Made by a program: the position numbers and the translations under genes
In this document: one piece after another, positions 45,909 through 55,111 of the stretch
Layout of the letters: every line of letters starts with the position of its first letter
Numbering within the stretch: the first letter of the stretch is position 1
NCBI RefSeq assembly: GCF_004124325.1
Contig: NZ_QBDT01000001.1
Coordinates: 4,774,001 to 4,838,000 of the forward strand
DNA length: 64,000 nt
Reading direction: 5' to 3'
DNA from: Streptomyces sp. L2
GTDB lineage: Bacteria > Actinomycetota > Actinomycetes > Streptomycetales > Streptomycetaceae
The notes under the pieces: generated by a model
What the model was told of the DNA's origin: nothing
What the model saw: the letters and a program-made list of their open reading frames with translations, nothing else
Databases searched by the model: none

Positions 45909-47030
45909 TTACCCGCAGGCCCGCCCGGCGGCCGTGCTGCCGCGGAAGACCGGCACGGGGGAGGGGTCGTCGGACGGCCCGTTCGTCCCCTCTTCGCGCG
46001 GAATGTCCTTCGCGACGGCCACCGGCCGGTCCGCGCGCAGCCGCGCGAACAGCGTCCGCGCCCGGTCCTCCACCAACTGGTCGCGGTCGGCGTTCGCGGC
46101 GTACGGCTCCCTCGGCACCGTCAGGAACTGCACATGTTCGGTGGGGATCTTCCGCAGCCCCCGCACCAACTGGTACAAACCGCCCAGACTTGCCAGTTCC
46201 GGATCCGTGGTCAGCGACGAGGTGGCCGCCTCCAGCACCGGATACAGCTTCACCGGGTTCAGCAGCACGTCGTCGCCGCGCACCTTGTCGACCAGCGCGG
46301 CCAGGAACATCTGCTGCCGGTCCATCCGCTCGGTGTCGCTGCCGTCACCGAGCGACTTGCGGGCCCGTACGAACCCGAGCGCCTGCTCCCCGTCGAGCGT
46401 CACCGGGCCCGCCGGCAGCTTCAGCTTCGCCGCCTTGTCGTCGATGGGCTCCTTCAGGCACACCCGCACCCCGTCGACGGCGTCCACCATGTCCTTGAAC
46501 CCGCTGAAGTCGACCACCATGTGATGGTCGACCCGGATGTCGGTCAGCTTCTCCACGGTGCGGATCGTGCACGCCGAGCCGCCCGTCTCGAAGGCGTGGT
46601 TGAACATGGTGAACGCGGGCGCACTGCGGCTGCCGTCCGGCCGCCTGCAGCCCGGCACGGCCACCATCAGGTCCCGGGGTATGGACACGGCGGTGGCGCT
46701 GCGCCGGTCGGCCGCCAGATGCAGCAGGATCGTCGTGTCGGACCGCTCGGTGCCCGAGTCCCGCCCGTACGCGCCGTTGCCGTCCCCGGCCCGCGTGTCG
46801 GACCCGATCAACAGGATGTTCTGCGCGCCCCGCACCAGCGCGGTCGGCCGCTCCCGCTCGTACCGGGCGAGTTCGGCGGCCGCCGCGTCATCGGCGGTGA
46901 TGTTGCCGCTGAGCCGGGCATACAGCGCCCACCCCACCCCGGCGCCCCCCGCCACGAGCATGACAGCCCCGAGCACCCCACCCTTGACCCACCGCCGCCG
47001 CCGCCGACGCCGCCGCGCTTCCTCCTCCAC
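45909..47030 (-). CDS. LCP-family protein, short form (fifth of five)
   Basis: 373 residues. It begins with eight or more consecutive Arg, then a membrane span (about 17-38) and the LCP domain: QNILLIGSDTRAGDG, DTTILLHLAADRRS, VSIPRDLMVAVPG and VRARKSLGDGSDTERMDRQQ, where the usual RTRH is RARK. There is no LytR_C domain. The GTG start has GAGGGGG seven bases upstream. This position, next to a TIGR03089 gene, matches Rv3267/Rv3268 of M. tuberculosis. Confidence 0.9.
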   Translation of the reverse strand: MEEEARRRRRRRRWVKGGVLGAVMLVAGGAGVGWALYARLSGNITADDAAAAELARYERERPTALVRGAQNILLIGSDTRAGDGNGAYGRDSGTERSDTTILLHLAADRRSATAVSIPRDLMVAVPGCRRPDGSRSAPAFTMFNHAFETGGSACTIRTVEKLTDIRVDHHMVVDFSGFKDMVDAVDGVRVCLKEPIDDKAAKLKLPAGPVTLDGEQALGFVRARKSLGDGSDTERMDRQQMFLAALVDKVRGDDVLLNPVKLYPVLEAATSSLTTDPELASLGGLYQLVRGLRKIPTEHVQFLTVPREPYAANADRDQLVEDRARTLFARLRADRPVAVAKDIPREEGTNGPSDDPSPVPVFRGSTAAGRACG

Positions 47031-47150
47031 GATGCGGCCCCCTCACGACGACGTACGAGCGTTCGGTTCCTGCTCCTACGACGATCACCCGGAGACCGGG
47101 GCAAGGCGGATAGTTACTACTCCACCCGGGTGACTGCAGCGCGCCCCGTC

Positions 47151-47560
47151 AGGGGCGCGGGGAACTGCGCGAACAACCACGACGCACCCGCACCGGCCAA
47201 CGCGCCCCAGGCACCCCCCACAGGGGCGCGGGGAACTGCGCGAACAACCACGACGCACCCGCACCGGCCAACGCGCCCCAGACCCCTCTCACAGGGGCGC
47301 GGGGAACTGCGCGAACAACCACGACGCACCCGCACCGGCCAACGCGCCCCAGGCACCCCACAGGGGCGCGGGGAACTGCGCGAACAACCACGACGCACCC
47401 GCACCGGCCAACGCGCCCCAGACCCCTCTCACAGGGGCGCGGGGAACTGCGCGAACAACCACGACGCACCCGCACCGGCCAACGCGCCCCAGGCACCCCA
47501 CAGGGGCGCGGGGAACTGCGCGAACAACCACGACGCACCCGCACCGGCCAACGCGCCCCA
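47151..47560. repeat. Six-unit tandem array, ~70-bp period (family A core)
   Basis: Six near-identical units start at 47151, 47222, 47293, 47362, 47433 and 47502 (spacing 71, 71, 71, 69 or 69 to within a base). Each unit is bounded by GGGGCGCG and CGCGCCCC, so each can form its own 8-bp stem enclosing ~41 bases. The remaining 10-14 bases between units alternate between two versions. There are no unique spacers. The array fills most of the 538-base gap (47031-47568) between the fifth LCP gene and the TIGR03089 gene. No gene is supported in it. Confidence 0.95.
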
Positions 47561-47568
47561 GGCCCCCC

Positions 47569-48324
47569 TTAGCGGCGCACAACCCCCACCCGCTCACTCT
47601 CGATCCGCCGAGCCACAACCCCCTCGTCTCCCACCGGCAGGTTCCTGCACAGCACGACAGACCCCCCGACAGCCAACGGCGCGAACAGCCCCGCGCTCAA
47701 CCCCTCCCACGTGTCGTACGGCAGCCCCGACAGCAGCCGGGCCCCCGGCCCCGCAAGACCCAGCGCGCCCGCGTCCGAGGCCGCCCGCTCCACGACCTCC
47801 GCCGCGCTGTACTCCGCCCCGGCGACGATCAGCGCCGGCTCCTCGGGATCGACCGGGGCGAACGGGACGAACCGGTCACCCTGGCCCGGCACTTCCACCG
47901 CGTAGTCGACGAACCCGGCCGGGGTCTGCGGGAAGCGCCCGCCCAACGGCCGTAGCGCGAGGGCGACCCGCTCGCCGCGGCAGGCCCGCGCCGCCTCCAG
48001 GTCGTCCGGGCCGCTGACGACGACGTCCGCCACGGACGGATCCCCGGCCATGTCCGCGATCACGCCGACCGACGAACAGGCCAGCAGCCACACCGCCGTC
48101 TGCCAGTGCGCCGGCAGCAGCAGGGCGACCCGGTCGCCGGGTGCGGCGGACAGTTCGCCCTGGAGGAGGTTCGCGGTCTTGGCCACCCAATTGGCGAAGG
48201 TGGCCACGGACAGTTCGACGCGTTCGCCCGTGGCATCGTCGTAGAAGGTCACCAAGGGGCGTCCGGGATCCGCGGCGAGCGCGGATCGCAGCAGGTCGGC
48301 AGGGGTGTGGTCGGTGGCGTTCAC
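47569..48324 (-). CDS. TIGR03089-family protein (N-terminal part of AMP-ligase fold)
   Basis: 251 residues resembling only the N-terminal part of acyl-AMP ligases: TFYDDATGERVELSVATFANWVAKTANLL and GDRVALLLPAHWQTAVWLLACSSVGVIAD. The ATP-binding P-loop (TSGTTG type) and the C-terminal domain are missing, so adenylation activity is unlikely. Function is unknown. Its position between an LCP gene and a cell-wall amidase-like gene, conserved in mycobacteria (Rv3268), suggests an envelope role. TACCCT lies seven bases before the GTG, consistent with a leaderless transcript. Confidence 0.87.
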   Translation of the reverse strand: MNATDHTPADLLRSALAADPGRPLVTFYDDATGERVELSVATFANWVAKTANLLQGELSAAPGDRVALLLPAHWQTAVWLLACSSVGVIADMAGDPSVADVVVSGPDDLEAARACRGERVALALRPLGGRFPQTPAGFVDYAVEVPGQGDRFVPFAPVDPEEPALIVAGAEYSAAEVVERAASDAGALGLAGPGARLLSGLPYDTWEGLSAGLFAPLAVGGSVVLCRNLPVGDEGVVARRIESERVGVVRR

Positions 48325-48446
48325 CCGCGCAAGGGTACGCCGGGCCCCGGGCGGGCGGCGGGTGGCTCGGCCACCGGTTCGGCGGAACGGTTTCCCGACG
48401 GACCGTCAGTTCGCGGCCGGCTCCCGATGGACAGATTTGTACGACT

Positions 48447-49850
48447 ATGCCCAGGATCATGGGCATGCGTGGATTCCTCACTACCTCGATCGGCGTCACG
48501 TGCGCGGCCGTTCTCGCGCTGCCGCTGACGCCGCCCGCGACCGCCGGGACCGTACGGGCGGAACGCACCACCACCACCGCCGCGCTGACGGCACATGAGA
48601 AGCCGGACGCGGCGGCGCTCCCCGGCAGCACCCGGTCGCTGCCCCTCGTGCCCCTCTCCCGCGCACGCGTCCTGGGCGCCGCCCCCGAGCAGGGCCTGTA
48701 CCGCGCGGGCGTACGGCGGTTCTCCCTCGTCGGTGTCATCTGGGACGACCCGGACACCGCCCTGCACGGCCGGGTCCAGGTGCGCACCCGGTCCACCGCG
48801 ACCGGCACCTGGTCCGGCTGGCAGGACATCGACACGCACAACGACGACCACGGCGCCGACCCCGGAACAGCCGAGCGGACCTCCGGCCTGGTGCGCGGCG
48901 CCACGGCACCGCTGTGGGTGGGCGATTCGGACGGCGTCGACCTGCGGGTCCGGGCCGCCGCGGCGGAGGGACCGGACAGGAGCCGTGCCGGAGCCGGGCG
49001 TTCACCCCTGCCCGCCGGACTGCGGCTGCAACTCGTCGACCCCGGCGAGCGGGCGCCGCTCCCGGGCCCGCCCGCCGGCGCTCCGCGCGTCGCCGCCGGC
49101 ACCCGCGGCGACGCGGTGGTCGCGGCCTCCGCCGCCAACACCGACCTGGTCCCGTACGGCGCCACCGAGATCCCGGCGCTCAGCAAGAGCGCCACCGAGC
49201 GGGAACTCGCCCGGCGCGAGGGCGGCGGCCTGCGGGCGAAGCCGTACGTCGGACCCCGGCCGCGCATCGTGACGCGCCGCGGCTGGGGCGCGAACGAGTC
49301 ACTGCGCAGGGGCGGCTTCGTCTACACGAAGAGGGTCAAGGCGGCCTTCGTGCACCACACGGCCACCGGCAACACGTACACCTGCGCGCAGGCGCCCTCC
49401 GTCATCCGGGGTATCTACCGCTACCACGTCAAGAGCATGGGCTGGCGGGACATCGGCTACAACTTCCTCGTCGACAAGTGCGGAACCGTCTACGAGGGCC
49501 GGGCCGGAGGAGTGGCGAAGGCGGTCTACGGCGCGCACACCCGCGGGTTCAACACCGACAGCATGGGCATCGCCGTGATCGGCAGCTATGGCTCCGCCAA
49601 GCCGTCCCGTGCCGTCGTGCAGGCCGTCGCGCGGCTCGCCGCATGGAAACTCGGCCTCTATGGAGCCGATCCGCGCGGAAAGACGTCTCTCACGTCGGGG
49701 GGTGGCAATCTCTACGCAAAAGGGAAGATCGTACGACTGAACGTGATCTCCGGTCATCGGGACGGGTTCGCCACGTCATGCCCGGGCAAACGGCTCTACG
49801 CCAAGCTCGGCACGGCCCGCTCCACGGCGGCCCGCTACCAGGGGCGCTGA
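48447..49850 (+). CDS. Exported PGRP/N-acetylmuramoyl-L-alanine amidase
   Basis: 467 residues; starts at 48447, 48459 or 48465 are possible, and 48465 has AGGA eight bases upstream. A signal peptide (MRGFLTTSIGVTCAAVLALPLTP) leads into ~230 residues of Ala/Arg/Gly-rich sequence containing a WSGWQDIDTHNDDHG segment. A peptidoglycan-recognition (amidase_2) domain follows from about 275: RGWGANE, FVHHTATGNTYTC with a zinc His, YNFLVDKCGTVYEGRAGG, and SGHRD with CPG at the end. It probably cleaves or binds peptidoglycan stem peptides outside the cell. Confidence 0.9.
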   Translation: MPRIMGMRGFLTTSIGVTCAAVLALPLTPPATAGTVRAERTTTTAALTAHEKPDAAALPGSTRSLPLVPLSRARVLGAAPEQGLYRAGVRRFSLVGVIWDDPDTALHGRVQVRTRSTATGTWSGWQDIDTHNDDHGADPGTAERTSGLVRGATAPLWVGDSDGVDLRVRAAAAEGPDRSRAGAGRSPLPAGLRLQLVDPGERAPLPGPPAGAPRVAAGTRGDAVVAASAANTDLVPYGATEIPALSKSATERELARREGGGLRAKPYVGPRPRIVTRRGWGANESLRRGGFVYTKRVKAAFVHHTATGNTYTCAQAPSVIRGIYRYHVKSMGWRDIGYNFLVDKCGTVYEGRAGGVAKAVYGAHTRGFNTDSMGIAVIGSYGSAKPSRAVVQAVARLAAWKLGLYGADPRGKTSLTSGGGNLYAKGKIVRLNVISGHRDGFATSCPGKRLYAKLGTARSTAARYQGR

Positions 49851-50039
49851 GGCCGGGGCGCGCGTCCACCGCCGTCGGGGGAGGACGCGGCGAGGCGAAG
49901 TGAGGGCGGCACGGGTGAAAGCGCGTGCCGATCCCTCGGGTCGCCGCGCGGCCGACGGGGGCACCGTCGCACGGTCTGCATACACTGGCCGGCCGAAAAG
50001 AGAAGTTCGGCCGGTCCCGGCAGGAAGCAGAGACGACAG

Positions 50040-51122
50040 GTGACAGAAGCGATCCTCCTGGTCGGCGGCAAAGGAACCCGGCTGCGTCCGCTCACGGTGC
50101 ACACACCCAAGCCCATGGTCCCGGCGGCCGGCGTGCCGTTCCTCACGCACCAGCTGGCCCGGGCCAGAGCGGCGGGCGTGGATCACATCGTCCTCGCGAC
50201 GAGCTATCTGGCCGAGGTCTTCGAACCGTACTTCGGCGACGGCTCCGCGCTCGGCCTGCACATCGAGTACGTCACCGAGGACGAGCCCCTCGGCACCGGC
50301 GGCGCCATCCGCAACGTCGCCGGGCGCCTGCACTCCGGGCCGGAGGACCCCGTCCTCGTCTTCAACGGCGACATCCTCACGGGGCTCGACATCCGCCGGC
50401 TCGTCCACACGCACGCCTCGACCGGCGCGGACGTCTCCCTGCACCTGACCCAGGTGACCGACCCGAGGGCGTACGGCCTCGTCCCCACCGACGACACCGG
50501 GCGCGTCCTCGCCTTCCTGGAGAAGCCGCAGACGCCGGAGGAGATCGTCACCGACCAGATCAACGCGGGGGCGTACGTCTTCCGCCGCTCCGTCATCGAC
50601 ACCATCCCGGCGGGCCGCCCCGTCTCGGTCGAACGCGAGACCTTCCCCGACCTCCTCTCCGCCGGAGCGCACCTCCAGGGCATGGTCGACTCCACCTACT
50701 GGCTGGACCTCGGCACCCCGGCCGCGTTCGTCCGCGGCTCGGCCGACCTGGTCATGGGGCGCGCCCCGTCCCCGGCGGTCCCGGGCCGCTGCGGCGACCG
50801 GCTCGTCCTTCCCACGGCACGGGTCGCGCCGGACGCCAAGCTGACGGGCGGCACGGTGGTCGGCGAGGGCGCGTTCGTCGCCGAGGGCGTGCGGGTCTTC
50901 GGCTCGACCATCCTGCCGGGCGCGGTCATCGAGCCGGGCGCGGTCATCACCGACTCCCTCATCGGCAGCCGGGCCCGCGTCGGCGAACGCAGCGTGCTGA
51001 CCGGGACGGTCATCGGCGACGGCGCGGTCGTCGGCGCGGACAACGAACTCCGGACCGGTGCGAGGGTCTGGTGCGACGCGAACATCCCCCCGGCAGCCCT
51101 CCGCTTCTCCTCGGACCAGTAG
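50040..51122 (+). CDS. Sugar-nucleotide pyrophosphorylase (mannose-1-phosphate guanylyltransferase type)
   Basis: 360 residues. The N-terminal nucleotidyltransferase domain has AILLVGGKGTRLRPLTVHTPKPMVP, then DEPLGTGGAIRN and FNGDILTG (metal Asp); the C-terminal ~110 residues form a left-handed beta-helix of hexapeptide repeats. Position and type match manB (Rv3264c) of mycobacteria, so GDP-mannose is the likely product, but glucose-1-phosphate thymidylyltransferase-like activity cannot be excluded. GTG start at 50040. It supplies activated sugar for envelope glycans. Confidence 0.9.
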   Translation: MTEAILLVGGKGTRLRPLTVHTPKPMVPAAGVPFLTHQLARARAAGVDHIVLATSYLAEVFEPYFGDGSALGLHIEYVTEDEPLGTGGAIRNVAGRLHSGPEDPVLVFNGDILTGLDIRRLVHTHASTGADVSLHLTQVTDPRAYGLVPTDDTGRVLAFLEKPQTPEEIVTDQINAGAYVFRRSVIDTIPAGRPVSVERETFPDLLSAGAHLQGMVDSTYWLDLGTPAAFVRGSADLVMGRAPSPAVPGRCGDRLVLPTARVAPDAKLTGGTVVGEGAFVAEGVRVFGSTILPGAVIEPGAVITDSLIGSRARVGERSVLTGTVIGDGAVVGADNELRTGARVWCDANIPPAALRFSSDQ

Positions 51123-51194
51123 CCCGCCCCGAACCCCACTCACGTGGGCTGCGCCCCCGCGCCCCCTCCAGGGCACTGCCCCGCCCGGGCCGCC

Positions 51195-51480
51195 GTTCGC
51201 CTGCGGGCGCGTGGTGGCCGCTCGCGCGGTTCCCCGCGTCCCTTCGGGGGGCTGCCCGGCCGGGGCTGTCGTTCGCTTGCGGGCGCGTTGTGGCTGGTCG
51301 CGCAGTTCCCCGCGCCCCTTCGGGGGCCGCCCGGCCGGGGCTGTTGTTCGCCTGCGGGTGTGTGGTGGCTGGTCGCGCAGTTCCCCGTGTCCCTTCGGGG
51401 GGCTGCCCGGCCGGGGCTGTTGTTCGCCTGCGGGTGTGTGGTGGCTGGTCGCGCGGTTCCCCGCGTCCCTGACGGGGCAC
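51195..51480. repeat. Four-unit tandem array, ~76-bp period (family A core)
   Basis: Units start at 51195, 51271, 51346 and 51422 (spacing 76, 75, 76). Each contains GTTCGCYTGCGGG, then GTGGTGGCTGGTCGCGCAGTTCCCCGCG-like core and a CCTTCGGGG hairpin. The core is the reverse complement of that in the 47151 array. Copies are more diverged than in that array. The 549-base gap 51123-51671 contains this array, a separate hairpin repeat and no supported gene. Confidence 0.9.
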
Positions 51481-51554
51481 GTTGTAGCCCTGCGGCTTCG
51501 CAGCCGCAGGCAGCCGCGGGCATCGAGCCGTACCTAGCCGCGGGCATGCGTGCC

Positions 51555-51583
51555 TCCCCCAGTGCCTTAAGGGCCTGGGGGGA
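51555..51583. repeat. Hairpin repeat TCCCCCAG...CTGGGGGGA
   Basis: An inverted repeat with arms TCCCCCAG (51555-51562) and CTGGGGGGA (51575-51583) around TGCCTTAAGGGC. It resembles another short repeat common between Streptomyces genes. Confidence 0.6.
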
Positions 51584-51671
51584 CTCCCAGGGCGGCACGG
51601 GTGGGCGCAGCGGCACCCCGTTGGCGCGGGTAAGTGGGACCCACCCCCGGGGCAGCTGAGGTGCAGGGTGG

Positions 51672-52718
51672 CTACAAGTGGCCGATGTCGCCGACAGGCA
51701 TGCGGGGGGCCCGGCGCGCCGGAGTCCGCCCGCTCAGCAGGATCAACCGCACGGCCCGATGCCGCTGCCCCGCATACGCCTCCAGCAACCGCAGCATCAC
51801 CGCGTCATCGGCCCCCCGATCACCCGCCAGCGCCCACCCCACGATCCCCGGCAGATGCAGATCCCCGACCGTCACCGCGTCCGCCGCCCCATGACTGCGC
51901 TGCACGACCTCCGCCGACGTCCACGGCCCCACCCCCGGCACGACCTCCAACCGCGCCTGCGCGGCCTCCGCCGGCATCCCCACCGCCTGCTCCAGCCGCG
52001 CGGCGACCCGCACGGCCCGCAGGATCGTCGAGGCCCGCTTGTCGTCGACCCCGGCCCGGTGCCACTCCCAGGACGGGATCAGCGCCCAGGTCCGCGCGTC
52101 CGGCATCACGAACATCCGCGGCTCACCCGCGGCGCCCACTCCCGCAGGCCCCGGCGCCGGCTCCCCGAACCTCCGCACCAGCGACCGCCACGCCCGGTAC
52201 GCCTCCACGGTCGTCACCTTCTGCTCCAGCACCGACGGAATCAGCGACTCCAGCACCAGCCCGGTCCGCGTCAGCCGCAGCCCCGGCCGCCGGTGCCGAG
52301 TGACCGCCACCAGCCGGTGCCGGGGCACGAACGCGGCGGGATCGTCGGCGGCGCCCAGCAGCTCGGGCAGCCGCTCCAGCAGCCACTCGGCGCCGGGACC
52401 CCACGCCTCACCGCGCACCTCACCGCCGTACACGCGCACCCGCAGGGTTCCCGGGCCGGCCGGTGTCCGGCTGGCGCGCCAGACGGAACCGTCGGCCGCC
52501 GCCCGGAACGTCGGGTCGCCGGGCCCGCGCCGCAGCGGCCCGAGCACCAGCCCCAGATCCAGCGGCCCGTCGGACACATACGTCCGCGCCCGCGCCGGCC
52601 CGGCACCCGCACCCGCCTGCCGCGGTATGCCCCCGGACCCGCCCGCTCCGCCGGGCACGGCGACATGGCCCCCGCGCACCGTCGTACGCGTGGGCCGCGG
52701 AGCGAAACGTCCTGCCAC
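51672..52718 (-). CDS. AlkA/HhH-GPD-type DNA-3-methyladenine glycosylase
   Basis: 348 residues. The C-terminal half carries the helix-hairpin-helix and catalytic region: LESLIPSVLEQKVTTVEAYRAWRSLVRRFGEP, VPGVGPWTSAEVVQRSHGAADAVTVGDLHLPG with the catalytic Asp in VGDLHLP. It removes alkylated bases from DNA. The first ~50 residues are Gly/Pro/Arg-rich and may be partly untranslated; GTG/ATG alternatives exist. It is downstream of the 51195 array on the opposite strand. Confidence 0.85.
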   Translation of the reverse strand: MAGRFAPRPTRTTVRGGHVAVPGGAGGSGGIPRQAGAGAGPARARTYVSDGPLDLGLVLGPLRRGPGDPTFRAAADGSVWRASRTPAGPGTLRVRVYGGEVRGEAWGPGAEWLLERLPELLGAADDPAAFVPRHRLVAVTRHRRPGLRLTRTGLVLESLIPSVLEQKVTTVEAYRAWRSLVRRFGEPAPGPAGVGAAGEPRMFVMPDARTWALIPSWEWHRAGVDDKRASTILRAVRVAARLEQAVGMPAEAAQARLEVVPGVGPWTSAEVVQRSHGAADAVTVGDLHLPGIVGWALAGDRGADDAVMLRLLEAYAGQRHRAVRLILLSGRTPARRAPRMPVGDIGHL

Positions 52719-52786
52719 GGATGAGTCCCAGGGGTGGGTAGAGGTGTTGCCAGACTAGCGAGACCGCGCGCCGCGCCCGCACCGCT

Positions 52787-54121
52787 TCACCGCACCTCGA
52801 TGAACACCCCCGGGTCCCGCTCCGCGCGCGGCCGCGGCTCCTCGGCCGGGTGACCGACCGCCACCGCGCCCATCGGGTCCCAGTCCGCCGGCAGCCGGAG
52901 GACCTCGCGCACCACGTCACGGCAGAACATCGTCGACGACACCCACGCCGAGCCGAGCCGCTCGCCGGCGAGGGCGACCAGCAGGTTCTGCACGCCCGCG
53001 CCCGCCGCGACCACGAACATCTCCCGCTCGGCGCCGTCCCGCCGCGCGTCCCCGTACGTGTGCGCGCCGTCCATGACGAGGCAGGGCACGACCAGGTACG
53101 GCGCGTGGCGCAGCACGTCGCCGCGCCGGACGCGCTTGGCGACGGCCTCCTCGCTCTTGCCGTCCCGCCGCAGGTCCGCGATCCATGCGTCCCGCATCGC
53201 GTCGAGCAGCCGTACGCGGGACTCCTCGGACTCCAGGAGGACGAACCGCCACGGAGTGGTGTGGTGCGGGGCGGGCGCGGTCACGGCGGCGGACACGGCC
53301 CGGCGTACGGCGCCGGGGTCGACGGGCTGGTCGGTGAACGTCCGTACGGTCCGCCGCTGGGCGACCGCCTCCCGGACCGCCTCGGAGGTGCCGAGCCGGA
53401 ACATGTCGCCCCGCGCGGAGCGCACGAGGGCCCGCGCCCCCTCGTCGTCGGCCCCGTCCTGCGCGACCACGTGGGGCAGGCCGCGCACCACGGCCACCGG
53501 CCGCCCGGTCGCCTTGCCCTTGACGAGGTCCCCGGCGGCGGCCAGCTCGTCCGCGGTGGCGACGATGGTGGCGCTCAGCGGATTGCCGTACGCGTCCGTG
53601 CCGCCGCGCAGGTCGTCCAGCACGCGCACGCCCGCGGCGCCGATCGCCACGTCGGTGAGGCCCGCGCGCCAGGGCCGCCCGAAGGTGTCGGTGACGACGA
53701 CGCCGACGCGCACCCCGAGGATGTCCCGCAGGCCGTCGCGGATCGCGCGCGCGGAGGCGTCAGGTTCCTCGGGCAGCAGCAGCACGGTGCCGGCCGGGGT
53801 GTTGGAGGCGTCGACCCCGGCGGCGGCCATGACCAGGCCCTGCCGGTTCTCGACGATGCGCAGCGTGCCGCGCCGGGCCACCACCCGCACCGTCTCGGCG
53901 TCGATCGCGGCCTCCCGGTCGGCGGCCTCGACGATCCGGCCCTCCGCCTTGGACACGATCTTGGACGTGACCAGCACCACGTCCCCGTCGGCGAGGCCGG
54001 GCTCGGCCCCGGCGATCAGCTTGGCAAGGTCGTCCCCGGGCCGCACCTCGGGCAGCCCGGCCGGGGCCCAGACCCGGTACTCGGGCTGCTCGCCCGCCCC
54101 GCTGGTGGCCGCCGTGCTCAT
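52787..54121 (-). CDS. fbiB: Bifunctional F420:glutamate ligase / FMN-dependent reductase
   Basis: 444 residues, the actinobacterial fused form (about 448 in mycobacteria). The N-terminal CofE domain (to ~245; [36 protein letters not shown]) adds glutamates to F420-0. The C-terminal nitroreductase-fold domain (from ~255; [15 protein letters not shown], and MFRLG before it) reduces the dehydro precursor. The ATG at 54121 overlaps the fbiA stop (ATGA). Coenzyme F420 is a deazaflavin hydride carrier used by many Streptomyces redox enzymes. Confidence 0.95.
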   Translation of the reverse strand: MSTAATSGAGEQPEYRVWAPAGLPEVRPGDDLAKLIAGAEPGLADGDVVLVTSKIVSKAEGRIVEAADREAAIDAETVRVVARRGTLRIVENRQGLVMAAAGVDASNTPAGTVLLLPEEPDASARAIRDGLRDILGVRVGVVVTDTFGRPWRAGLTDVAIGAAGVRVLDDLRGGTDAYGNPLSATIVATADELAAAGDLVKGKATGRPVAVVRGLPHVVAQDGADDEGARALVRSARGDMFRLGTSEAVREAVAQRRTVRTFTDQPVDPGAVRRAVSAAVTAPAPHHTTPWRFVLLESEESRVRLLDAMRDAWIADLRRDGKSEEAVAKRVRRGDVLRHAPYLVVPCLVMDGAHTYGDARRDGAEREMFVVAAGAGVQNLLVALAGERLGSAWVSSTMFCRDVVREVLRLPADWDPMGAVAVGHPAEEPRPRAERDPGVFIEVR

Positions 54122-55077
54122 ACGCCCCGTACCTCCTCGGCCAGCGCCAGCGCCTCGCGGGCCATCTGCGCGGTCGCGTCCACGTCGGTCATCATCAGCG
54201 GAACGGCCCGGCAGCGGATGCCGTCCGCCTCGACCCGCTCGACCACGCCCGCGTCGACGGTGTCGACGAGCCAGCCGTCCAGCAGCCCGGAGCCGTAGTG
54301 CTCGGCCACCGCCGCGGCCGTGGACTCCACGCCGACGGCGGCGAGCACCTTGTCGGCCATGCCGCGCACCGGGGCGTCCCCGACGATGGGGGACAGGCCG
54401 ACGACCGGGACGCCCGCCTCGGCGATGGCCTCCCGGATGCCGGGCACGGCGAGGATGGTGCCGACGGAGACGACCGGGTTGGACGGCGGGAAGAGGATGA
54501 CGTCCGCGGCGGCGATGGCCTCCAGCACGCCGGGCGCCGGCTTGGACTGCTCCGCGCCGACCGGTACGACGGCCTCGGCCGGCACCGAGGCCCGCAGCCG
54601 GACCCAGTACTCCTGGAAGTGGACGGCCTTGCGCTCCCCGTCCACCTCGACCGCCACGTGCGTCTCCACGCGGTCGTCGGTCATCGGGATCAGCTTCACG
54701 CCCGGCTTCCAGCGGTCGCACAGCGCCTCGGTGACCGCGCTCAGCGGATATCCGGCGCCCAGCATCTGCGTGCGCACGATGTGCGTGGCGAAGTCCCGGT
54801 CGCCGAGCCCGAACCAGTCCGGGCCGGCCCCGTAGGCCGCCAGCTCCTCCTTGAGGTGGAAGGTCTCCTCCGCCCGCCCCCAGCCCTGCTCCTCGTTGAT
54901 GCCGTCGCCCAGCGTGTACATCACCGTGTCGAGGTCCGGGCATACCTTCAGCCCGAAGAGGTGGATGTCGTCGCCGGTGTTGCCGATGACCGTGACGTCC
55001 GCGTCCGGCACGGCCCGCTTCAGACCGCGCAGGAAACGGGCACCGCCGATGCCGCCTGCCAGAACCACAATGCGCAT
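54118..55077 (-). CDS. fbiA: 2-phospho-L-lactate/PEP transferase for F420 synthesis
   Basis: A 319-residue CofD-family enzyme that joins the lactyl- or enolpyruvyl-diphospho-guanosine donor to the deazaflavin Fo. It opens [21 protein letters not shown] and contains [33 protein letters not shown] with the metal-binding Asp. The ATG at 55077 is at the conserved N-terminus; an earlier start at 55107 is rejected. It is the first gene of the fbiA-fbiB operon, 34 bases downstream of the cysteine dioxygenase stop on the same strand. Confidence 0.95.
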   Translation of the reverse strand: MRIVVLAGGIGGARFLRGLKRAVPDADVTVIGNTGDDIHLFGLKVCPDLDTVMYTLGDGINEEQGWGRAEETFHLKEELAAYGAGPDWFGLGDRDFATHIVRTQMLGAGYPLSAVTEALCDRWKPGVKLIPMTDDRVETHVAVEVDGERKAVHFQEYWVRLRASVPAEAVVPVGAEQSKPAPGVLEAIAAADVILFPPSNPVVSVGTILAVPGIREAIAEAGVPVVGLSPIVGDAPVRGMADKVLAAVGVESTAAAVAEHYGSGLLDGWLVDTVDAGVVERVEADGIRCRAVPLMMTDVDATAQMAREALALAEEVRGV

Positions 55078-55111
55078 GGCCCCAAGTCTGGCAGGCGGGT
55101 ACGACAACGTG

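Noticed and set aside
47151..47560. CRISPR array
   Set aside because: Repeat units of ~70 bp are near-identical throughout, with no unique spacers and no cas genes; it is a tandem repeat.
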